Source: Myxococcales bacterium
GTDB taxonomy: Bacteria > Myxococcota_A > Bradymonadia > UBA7976 > UBA1532
NCBI GenBank assembly: GCA_020633465.1
Contig: JACKDN010000010.1
Coordinates: 124,001 to 188,000 of the forward strand
Length of the DNA: 64,000 bases
Reading direction: 5' to 3'
Within the stretch, counting starts at the first letter, position 1. The number at the start of each line of letters is the position of its first letter. The position numbers and the translations under genes were made by a program. The notes under the pieces were generated by a model. It searched no databases. It saw only the letters and a list, made by a program, of their open reading frames with translations, and was not told the origin of the DNA. Positions 26,088 to 33,900 of this stretch are shown in pieces.

Positions 26088-27218
26088 TCACGCGGTCATG
26101 TCGACCCAGATGGGCGGCTTGCCCTCCACCCGCAGCACCACGTGGTTGAAGGCGCCGAGGCCCGGCGTCGCGGTCTCGAGCGGCGGGGTCTGGCCCGCGC
26201 GCACGAGCACCGGCGTGGAGCGGTGCCCCAGGGTCCGCAGCGCCGACGCCGCCAGCATCGTCAGATCCTTGCAGTCGCCGTAGGTGCGCTTCAGCGTCTC
26301 GGCCGGGGAGCGCGGCACCAGGGCCGCCTCGCCCAGCTCGACGCCGGTGTAGCGCACGGCCTCGTGGATCCTCGCCGCCACCGCGGCGATGGCCGCCTCG
26401 CGGTCACCGTCGCGGGGCAGCCCGTCGACCAGCTTCGCGACCGACGGGGCCGGGGCGTCGGGCAGCGCGCCGACGCTCACGTCGTGCCAGGCGGCGGCGA
26501 CGGCGCGCCACGACGGCCAGGTGCTGATCACGATCCGCGGCGCTCCGCTCGAGCTCGCGGGGATGTCCTTCAGGTGCACGCTCCACTGCTCGGCCGACAC
26601 GCTCGGCCGCGCGGCGGGCAGATCCTCGAAGGCCGCCTTGACCGCCACGCCGGCCGGATGCCGCACCCACACGCGGACCTCGGCGGTACCCGGGGGCACC
26701 TCGATGGCCTCCCACACGCCGCCGGGCGTGCTGGGCCGGTGCTCACGGACGCCGACGCGGGTCTCGACGATCGCGCCGGGCGCGACGGCCGGCAGCGGCG
26801 CGCTGAGGTGCCGGCGGTCGGAGAACATGACCGTGTCGGTGCGCCCGCCGCCGCCCTCGGTGATCGCCTCCTGCCCCAGGTGATAGGCCCTGCCGTTGCG
26901 CGCGATGACACGCGCGCCGAGCGTCGGCCGCTCCTCGTGCCACTTCGACCAGCCGACGGTCAGCGCGCCCTCGTGCTCGATGGCGGCGCGCCCGACGAGC
27001 TGCTTCACCTCGTGGGTCGTGCGGGTGACGCGCCCCTCGGCGTCGATGTCGAGCCGCACGTCGAGCAGGTAGCGCACCACGCCGTCCACGGCGGGCAGAT
27101 CCCGTTGGTCGGCCTCGGCGCGCACGGCCTCGGCGGGCGCCTCGAGGGGCGCGGACTTCCACTCGGCGTGGGCGTTGACCGCGAAGGCCAGCCCCACGAC
27201 GACGATGACGCTCTTCAC
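26088..27218 (-). CDS. DUF3857 and transglutaminase-core protein, ended by a TGA inside the family's normal length
   Basis: 376 residues to the TGA at 26088-26090. The start is the GTG at 27218, with GGAGGAG 3 bases upstream. Signal peptide 'VKSVIVVVGLAFAVNAHA' precedes the mature protein. The DUF3857 beta domain spans about 30-230 ('TRTTHEVKQLVG', 'SAPLPAVAPGAIVETRVGVRE'). The transglutaminase core has the complete triad: Cys in 'RTYGDCKDLTMLAASALRTLG', His in 'GAFNHVVL' and Asp in 'IWVDMTA'. The stop comes three codons after that Asp, so this part could fold and act alone. Family members continue into the TPR region found downstream. Predicted periplasmic. Substrate unknown. Confidence 0.8.
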   Translation of the reverse strand: MKSVIVVVGLAFAVNAHAEWKSAPLEAPAEAVRAEADQRDLPAVDGVVRYLLDVRLDIDAEGRVTRTTHEVKQLVGRAAIEHEGALTVGWSKWHEERPTLGARVIARNGRAYHLGQEAITEGGGGRTDTVMFSDRRHLSAPLPAVAPGAIVETRVGVREHRPSTPGGVWEAIEVPPGTAEVRVWVRHPAGVAVKAAFEDLPAARPSVSAEQWSVHLKDIPASSSGAPRIVISTWPSWRAVAAAWHDVSVGALPDAPAPSVAKLVDGLPRDGDREAAIAAVAARIHEAVRYTGVELGEAALVPRSPAETLKRTYGDCKDLTMLAASALRTLGHRSTPVLVRAGQTPPLETATPGLGAFNHVVLRVEGKPPIWVDMTA

Positions 27219-27665
27219 GAACTCCTCCGGATGCCCGTCGACGCGTCGCGTCGAACCGGCCCGCGCGGGGACCTCACGCCCCGTCGCGGCCGCCGTCGCG
27301 CGGCTCGTCTGTGCCGGGGCCGAAGGTAGCGTGGCGACTGACCGGGGCCAAGGGCAGGTCGTGGAAGTGCCCCCCGCGCGCGGACTTCTGGGCGCCGGTC
27401 GGCGGGGCGCGCGCGGGACGAGGCGCCCCGGGGGCCTCGCAGGGCCCACCGAGATGAGAGCGATTCGACGGTGATCGCGGCGTTCACCTGCCACGTGCAG
27501 GTGTCGCCGCCCTCGGCCTGGCCGTCCACCGGGCTGCTCGCCAACGTCTCACCGCGAGCGACCACACCGCGACTACGGGGTCGCGGGGTCGTGCCACACA
27601 AACAAACGAACGTGCCTATTTTTCTAGTTTTCCCGACCCGCCACCGACCTTCGCCGTCGGGCGAG
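27219..27665. other. 447 bp gap without a convincing gene
   Basis: Open frames cross it on both strands but none shows an RBS, domain or natural composition. It contains the only AT-rich patch of the region (about 27597-27640, with 'acaaacaaacgaacg' and 'tatttttctagtttt'). An imperfect hairpin lies just past the uracil-DNA glycosylase stop (gactcgcc/ggcgggtc, about 27633-27665). The leftward gene at 27666 is followed by an A-rich rather than U-rich stretch, so this is not a standard intrinsic terminator. The upstream signals of the DUF3857 gene probably lie near 27219-27300. Confidence 0.5.
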
Positions 27666-28253
27666 TCAGCCCGCCAGCGCGGCGCGCACCGACGTGCGAA
27701 GCGCGGGCAGCACCTCGGCTTCGAAGAAGGGGTGCCTGCGCATCCAGATCTTGCTGCGCCAGCTCGGATGCGGCAGCGGCAGCAGCTCGGGCCCGTACGA
27801 CGCGAAGGCGCGCACGGTCTCGGTCAGCGTGCGCTTCCGCTCGGCGCCCAGGTAGGCCTCGACGGCGTAGGTGCCCACCAACAGAGTCAGGCGCCGCGCG
27901 GGCAGGGCGGCGAGGATGCGCGGGTGCCAGAGGGGCGCGCACTCCGGGCGCGGCGGCAGGTCGCCCCCTTTGCGACGGCCCGGCCAGCAGAAGCCCATCG
28001 GCAGGATGGCGAACGCGTCGGGATCGGCGAACGTGGCGTCGTCGACGTCCAGCCAGGCACGCAGGTGGTCGCCGGAGTCATCGTCCCAGGGCACCCCCGA
28101 GGCGTGCACCTTGGCGCCGGGGGCTTGTCCGATGATGACGATGCGCGCGCCGGCGCCCGCGCGCAGCACCGGCCGCGGACCGTGAGGCAGGTGGGCCGCG
28201 CAGTGGGTGCAGGCGCGGGCCTCGGCGAGGAGGGTGGGCAAAGTCTCGGTCAC
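27666..28253 (-). CDS. Uracil-DNA glycosylase superfamily protein
   Basis: 195 residues. The start is the GTG at 28253 with GAGGAG 6 bases upstream; the longer open frame runs into the intergenic repeats. Motif 1 'IVIIGQAPGAKVHASGVPWDDDSG' matches the GQAPG active-site loop of family 4-like enzymes. Motif 2 is 'LLPLPHPSWRS', with the catalytic-site His in a HPS motif. An N-terminal 'CTHCAAHLPHGPRPV' gives two Cys in C-x2-C spacing, and a further Cys occurs in 'RPECAPLWHP', so a 4Fe-4S cluster as in family 4 is possible but not certain. Predicted to remove uracil or related lesions from DNA. Divergent from argS across 406 bp containing two repeat copies. Confidence 0.82.
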   Translation of the reverse strand: MTETLPTLLAEARACTHCAAHLPHGPRPVLRAGAGARIVIIGQAPGAKVHASGVPWDDDSGDHLRAWLDVDDATFADPDAFAILPMGFCWPGRRKGGDLPPRPECAPLWHPRILAALPARRLTLLVGTYAVEAYLGAERKRTLTETVRAFASYGPELLPLPHPSWRSKIWMRRHPFFEAEVLPALRTSVRAALAG

Positions 28254-28346
28254 GGGGTTCTCCTCGGGATCGCCGGGCCGGCTGGGAGGCCACCGCTGGA
28301 CGATGCCCGCGGGAGATGGAGGGCGGCAAGCGGGCGGCCGGGCCGG

Positions 28347-28415
28347 GCCATCCCCAACCCCCACCCACCCGATGTGGGGTTATCGGACACAGCGCCGGCC
28401 TGTTGCGCAAAAACC
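28347..28415 (+). repeat. Copy 2 of the dispersed ~70 bp intergenic element
   Basis: Same orientation as copy 1. Conserved AACCCCCACCC, CCGAT-GTGGGGTT-ATCGGACA, AGCGCC and TGTTGC blocks. Differs from copy 1 at scattered positions, mostly outside the stem. Confidence 0.8.
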
Positions 28416-28450
28416 GCCGCGGCTTCGTCCGTCGGACGGCAGATCGTCGC

Positions 28451-28520
28451 CCCATCCCGAACCCCCACCCACCCGATGGGGGGTATCGGACAGAACGCCC
28501 GCGTGTTGCACCGAAACCGA
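28451..28520 (+). repeat. Copy 3 of the dispersed ~70 bp intergenic element
   Basis: Conserved AACCCCCACCCACC, then CCGAT-GGGGGGT-ATCGGACA. The loop is one base shorter and has G for T, but still complements the upstream C-run. The CCGAT/ATCGG stem is unchanged. Ends in TGTTGCACCGAAACCG, as in copy 1. Confidence 0.78.
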
Positions 28521-28659
28521 TCCCCCCACGCACTTTCCCCGCCCACCCCCGCGTCGTGGCCCACCGCCTCCACCCACCGGGCCCACCCCTGCGCGCAACC
28601 CCCCGGTTGATCCCCGCGCGCGGCCGTGGCACACCCCCACCACTGCGCCGGAGGCCCCC

Positions 28660-30408
28660 ATGTCGACCCTGCCCCCCGTCTACGCCCGCTTGACCGACCA
28701 CGTCGTCGCCGCCGTGCGCGCCGCGTTCCCCGATCTGGACGCCCTGCCCGACGTGCAGGTGGTGCGCAGCAAGCCGGACTTCCCCAGCGACTACCAGACC
28801 GCCGTGGCCATGCAGCTCGCGAAGCCCCTGCGCCGCGCCCCGCGCCAGATCGCCGAGGGCATCGCCGAGGCGCTGCGCGCCCGCGCGGCCGATCTGGTCG
28901 CCACCGTCGAGATCACCGGCCCCGGCTTCCTCGCCCTCACCCTGTCCGACGCCGGCCTGGCCGACGTCCTCGCCGAGCAGGTCGCCTCGCCGCGCCTGGG
29001 CGCGCCCACCCTCGAGGGCACCGTCGTCATCGACTTCTCGTCGCCCAACGTCGCCAAGCAGATGCACGTCGGCCACCTGCGCTCGACCATCATCGGCGAC
29101 GCCCTGCGCCGCATCGGCAGCTTCCTGGGCCACACGGTCGTCGGCGACAACCACATCGGCGACTGGGGCACGCAGTTCGGCCAGCTGATCTACGCCTGGA
29201 ACCACTGGCGCGACGACGACGCCTACGCGGCCGATCCGGTGGCCGAGCTCGAGCGCCTGTACGTGAAGTTCCACCAGGCGTCGGCGCTGGACGACGCCCT
29301 CAACGACGCCGCCCGGGCCGAGCTGGCCAAGCTGCAGGCCGGCGACCCGACCAACCGCGCGCTGTGGGCGAAGTTCCGCGACGACAGCCAGCACGCCTTC
29401 GACACCGTCTACGACCGCCTGGGGGTGCGCTTCGACGAGACCCTGGGCGAGTCGTTCTACCACGAGATGCTGGCCCCGCTGGTGGACGACCTTGTCGCCC
29501 GCGGCCTGGCCGAGCGCAGCGAGGGCGCCATGTGCGTCTTCTTCCGCGACGCCGCCGGCGAGGACACCCTGCCGCCCTTCCTGGTGCAGAAGAAGGACGG
29601 CGCCTTCCTCTACGCCACCACCGACCTGGCGACCATCCGCTACCGCAAGGAGCGCTGGGATCCCGTCCGCGTCGTCTACGTCACCGACCTGCGCCAGCGC
29701 CTGCACTTCCAGCAGCTGTTCGCGACGGCCGCCAAGATGGGCATCGACACCCGCCTCGACCACGTCTGGTTCGGCCTGATGAAGTTGCCCGAGGGCAGCT
29801 TCAGCACCCGCAAGGGCAACGTCATCGCGCTGAAGACGCTGCTCGACGAGGGCGAAGCGCGGGCGCGCGCGGTGCTCGAGGCGCGCAACGCCGAGCAGGA
29901 CGACGCCCTGAGCGACGCGGAGATGGACGCCCTCGCCCCGATGATCGGCCTGGGCGCCATCAAGTACGCCGATCTGTCGAACCACCCGCAGACGGACGTG
30001 GTGTTCGAGTTCGACAAGATGCTGGCGCTCAACGGCGACACCGCCGTGTACCTGCAGTACACCTCGGCCCGCACCCACGCCGTGCAGCGCAAGGCCGACG
30101 CCGCGGGCGCGCCCACCCCCGCGGATCACCCGGTGCACCTCGAGGCGCCCGAAGAGCGCGACCTGCTGCTGCACCTGCTGGACTTCGGCGCCGCGGTCCA
30201 CGGCGCCTGGGAGAACGGCCGCCCCAGCGACGTCGCCCACTACCTCTACCAGCTGGCGACGCGCTATCACCGCTTCTACGCCAAGTGCCCCATCCTCAAG
30301 GCGGAGGGGGCGCTGCAGGCGTCGCGCCTGAGCCTCAACGCCCTCACCCAGCGCACGCTGACCACGGGGCTCGACCTGCTGGGCATCGACGCGCCGACCC
30401 GCATGTGA
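28660..30408 (+). CDS. argS: Arginyl-tRNA synthetase
   Basis: 582 residues, the usual length for a bacterial class I ArgRS. It charges tRNA-Arg with arginine using ATP. The ATG at 28660 has GGAGG 5 bases upstream. An N-terminal Add1-like domain (about 1-110) is followed by the HIGH-like motif in 'NVAKQMHVGHLRSTIIGD' (about 132-140) and 'NHIGDWGTQFG'. The KMSKS equivalent is 'STRKGNVIAL' near 381-387, then the anticodon-binding helical domain with 'ALNGDTAVYLQYTSAR' and 'LYQLATRYHRFYAKCPIL'. The C-terminal Met is standard for the enzyme. It is the only universal housekeeping gene of the window besides dapA and fhs. Confidence 0.97.
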   Translation: MSTLPPVYARLTDHVVAAVRAAFPDLDALPDVQVVRSKPDFPSDYQTAVAMQLAKPLRRAPRQIAEGIAEALRARAADLVATVEITGPGFLALTLSDAGLADVLAEQVASPRLGAPTLEGTVVIDFSSPNVAKQMHVGHLRSTIIGDALRRIGSFLGHTVVGDNHIGDWGTQFGQLIYAWNHWRDDDAYAADPVAELERLYVKFHQASALDDALNDAARAELAKLQAGDPTNRALWAKFRDDSQHAFDTVYDRLGVRFDETLGESFYHEMLAPLVDDLVARGLAERSEGAMCVFFRDAAGEDTLPPFLVQKKDGAFLYATTDLATIRYRKERWDPVRVVYVTDLRQRLHFQQLFATAAKMGIDTRLDHVWFGLMKLPEGSFSTRKGNVIALKTLLDEGEARARAVLEARNAEQDDALSDAEMDALAPMIGLGAIKYADLSNHPQTDVVFEFDKMLALNGDTAVYLQYTSARTHAVQRKADAAGAPTPADHPVHLEAPEERDLLLHLLDFGAAVHGAWENGRPSDVAHYLYQLATRYHRFYAKCPILKAEGALQASRLSLNALTQRTLTTGLDLLGIDAPTRM

Positions 30409-30412
30409 CCCG

Positions 30413-30766
30413 TCAGCGCGGCGCGGCGCCCTTGGCCGCGGGCACGTTGGGGGCGCCCCGATCCTTGGGCTTCTCGGGCCCCTTCACCGGCTGCGCCGCC
30501 TCCTCCTCTTCCTCCTTCACGCCCGGCTTCGGCTTGTAGGTGCGCGACGGGTTCAGCCCCTTGGGGTTGGTGGCCGTCCGCCCGGGCAGCACCTCTGCCC
30601 CCTTGGGCGCTCCCTTGCGCTTCGCCTTGGCCTTCTCGGGCGCCGGCTTGACGGCCTTCGCCGCGGGGTTGGGCTTGGCGTGAATGGGCTCTTCCCCCTC
30701 GCCGCCCTGCGCGAGGGCGGCCGGGGCGAGCAGGCACGACGACAACACGAACGCGAGCAGGCGCAT
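30413..30766 (-). CDS. Small secreted Lys/Pro-rich protein
   Basis: 117 residues. The ATG at 30766 has GGAGG 5 bases upstream. Signal peptide 'RLLAFVLSSCLLAPAALA' cut before QGGEGEE. The mature part is disordered and basic, full of Lys, Pro and Ala ('KPAPEKAKAKRKGAPKGAE'), with a short acidic run EEEEE. No domain recognised. It is convergent with argS (4 bp between stops) and divergent from the large lipoprotein at 30974. Confidence 0.65.
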   Translation of the reverse strand: MRLLAFVLSSCLLAPAALAQGGEGEEPIHAKPNPAAKAVKPAPEKAKAKRKGAPKGAEVLPGRTATNPKGLNPSRTYKPKPGVKEEEEEAAQPVKGPEKPKDRGAPNVPAAKGAAPR

Positions 30767-30973
30767 GGTGGCCTCCAGAGTGTGTCCGCCGACCGTCGCG
30801 GGCCCCGAGCGACCTGTCAACCAGCCGGCGCCCCGCAGATCACCGGCGCCGTGCGCCGGCGCGCCACGGAGAGCGCACAGGGGATGCCCAATCCGCACAC
30901 AAGGGGTACAGTCCGCCCGGGCCCGTTCCGAAAGAGGGACGGATGGATCGTCGGCAGAGGGAGAAACCGAACG

Positions 30974-33900
30974 ATGCGATGGAAGACAAGCGGCCCGCTC
31001 GGCCGCCTCGTAGTGCTCGTGGCCGCCACGACGTTGGTGGCGTGCAACGGCAGCTCGGACGACGAGTGTGGCGACGGTGATATCTGCACGGACGGCGGCG
31101 CGGCCGACGCGACGCCGGGCGCTGGCGGCATGGGCGGCGGCGCCGGCGGCTCGGGCGGCGAGCCTGGCGTCGGCGGCGGCGCGGGCGGCATGGGCGGCGG
31201 CGCGGTGCGGCGCCGGCGGCGCGGGCGGCATGGGCGGCGGCGCCGTGGTGCCAGGGCGGCGGCGCGGGCGGCATGGGCGGCGGCGCCGGTGGCGCGGGCG
31301 GCGGCGCCGGTGGTGCCAGGCGGCGGCGCGGGCGGCATGGGCGGTGAGCCTGGCGTCGGCGGCGCGGGCGGCGGCATGGGCGGTGAGCCTGGCGTCGGCG
31401 GCGCGGGCGGCGGCATGGGCGGCGAGCCCGGCGTCGGCGGCGCAGGCGGCGGCATGGGCGGCGAGCCCGGCGTCGGCGGCGTCGGCGGCGGCGCGGGCGG
31501 TGAGCCCGGCGTCGGCGGCGCGGGCGGCGGCGCGGGCGGTGAGCCTGGCGTCGGCGGCGCGGGCGGCGGCATGGGCGGCGAGCCCGGCGTCGGCGGCATG
31601 GGCGGCATGGCCGATCCCTGCGCCGACGGCGGCTGCACGCTGACGGTCGACTCGCCCGGCACCGACATCCTCGTCGTCAACCAGACCATCCCGCTGACCG
31701 CGTCCTTCCTGACGCCGGCCGGCGAGCGCCTGCCGGTGCCCGCGGCCGACATCGACTGGATGGCCTCGGATTGCCCGGCGCGCGGCGGCTGCCTCGAGCT
31801 GGTCGACGTGGCCGGCGGCACCGCGATGCGCGGCGTGCGCCTCGGCGGCGGCGACCGCCACAACCCCGACGGCAGCGTCTGGGTGCAGGCCGTCGTCGAC
31901 GGTCAGGAGAGCGCCCGCTTCCCGATTCAGGTGGTCATGCTGCGCGAGGGCGTCGGCATCTACCCGCTGGGCGCGCAGCCCGGCTCGGTCGACCCGGAGC
32001 CCGGCGCCCCGCCGCCCCCCGGCGAGGCCCGCTACGACGGCCTCTACATCCTCGATGGCGCCGAGCAGAAGTGGTACTGCGTCGAGGACGCCGACTGCCC
32101 GGCCGGCGGCACCTGCGCCGCCGACCGCCACGCCTGCGTCGACGGCAACGGCGCCCTGCAGGACATCCTGCCCAACTGCGACTGGAACGACGAGACGTGC
32201 AGCGTGCACCGCGCCGACGTCCGCATGTTCCTCGGCACCTCGCGCCAGCTCGGCCTGCGCGCCCTGGCCACCTACGGTGAGTTCCAGTTCGGCGAGCTGC
32301 TCGAAGAGGTGCCCGACGACTGGGAGGGCCCGCCCGTCCCGCGGCCCCTGCGCCTCGAGTGGTCGATCGTGCCCGGCATGCCCGACGACGTGGTCGAGGT
32401 GGACGCCGACAGCGGTCTCTTGACCGCCATCGGCACCGGCCGCACCGCCGTGCGCGCGCTGCTCGGCCCGCAGGGCGTCGACTTCGAGGTCGTCGTCTAC
32501 GACCAGTACGGCTACAACCCGCCGGCCGACTACGCCCGCGGCATCGAGCCCGAGGACGGCCACCTGGTGCTGTTCAGCTCGTCCCACGGCCCGGCCCGCC
32601 TGGGCACGCACGACACCGTGCGCGTCTTCGACCTCGACACCTACGACGAGCTCGACTACCGCCCCAGCAAGTACGGCCCGCAGGGCCGCCGGCTGGTCGA
32701 GAACGGCGACGAGCTCTACGGCGGCGGCGGCTGCGGCATCGTCCGCGGCCCCGAGGGCGAGGTGTTCCTGCTCAACGGCCACTTCGCCATCGCCTACGAC
32801 CACATCAACGCCCAGCAGAGCCGCGGCGACCACCAGGTGTTCTTCCGCCCGCCCGGCGAGGCCGGCGGCGACGCCGCCCGCCGCGTCTGCCACGGCGCCT
32901 ACTGGCGCGATCCGGCCACCGACCGCGAGTTCCTCTTCGGCTTCGAGCTCGACGGCGTGCCCCTCGTCCGCATCTGGCAGGCCGAGATCACCGATCTGGC
33001 CGACGGCGACGTGCAGGCGGCCGAGCTGCCCAACGCGCCCCTGGCGATGGGCTCGGGCCGCACCGGCTTCAACCCCGCCGTGTGGACCGACGCCGAGGGC
33101 ACCCCCTGGCTGCTGTTCACCGAGCAGGGCATCCCCGACGTCACCGCCGACAACCAGCTGCACTTCGTGGCCCTGGGCGTCGACGCCGGCGGCCTGACCG
33201 CCGACTTCGATCCGGCCGACACGATCGCCACCGAGCCCACGGCCGACCTGGACGGCATCCTCGAGGCCCCGGGCCTGATCGTCGCGCCCGTCGGCCCGAC
33301 CCAGGCGCCCCACGCCTTCGTCGGCAACGAGACCTCGATCAGCGTCATCGATCTGGCCGCCCACACCCTGGCCGACCGCATCGAGACCCGCTGGTACGGC
33401 TGGGCCATCAAGACCTTCGCGCTCAGCCCGGACGGCACCAAGCTGTACGCCCTGCCCCACGTCACCTACCCGCAGGCGCCCCTGGCCTGCGACGACGCGA
33501 GCGACTGCCCCAACGCCCAGGGCTGGGCCTGCGAGGCCAACGCCTGCACCTTCGGCGGCGAGCCGGTGCGCCCGGGCCAGATCGACGTCGACCACAACTG
33601 GTTCGACGGCAGCGTCCGCCGCAACCAGTTCAGCAACCACCGCGCGGCCATCCTCGACCTGACCGGCGACCAGCCCATCGAGGACACCACCCTGTGGGAC
33701 TGCTTCGTCGACGACGAGGCCCTGTGCGCGGGCCTGCCCTACCGCCGCTACGGCGTCGACCTGCGCCACACGGCGCTGAAGAAGCACATGCTCGACACCC
33801 TGCAGAGCGGCAGCACCGGCGCCCTGCCCGCGGTGGTCGGCCTCAACGTGCGCCAGATGGCGGTCACCGAGAACGCGCTGGTGCTCATCGGCGCCGACGC

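Larger units (their letters stand above)
28254..28659. other. 406 bp divergent intergenic region with two copies of the dispersed element
   Basis: Separates the leftward glycosylase gene from rightward argS and must hold both promoters. About a third of it is occupied by two copies of the intergenic element (28347 and 28451), 104 bp apart start to start. The rest (28521-28650) is C-rich without a recognisable gene. Confidence 0.7.

Noticed and set aside
26088..26090. TGA as a selenocysteine codon
   Set aside because: The position is normally Glu in the family, no redox Cys/Sec is expected there, no SECIS-like hairpin was evident, and no selenocysteine genes lie in the window.
27215..27601. 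Minus-strand frame with 'TCTWQVNAAITVES' as a small regulator gene
   Set aside because: It has no RBS, overlaps the start region of the DUF3857 gene and becomes Arg/Pro-rich. No helix-turn-helix pattern holds up.
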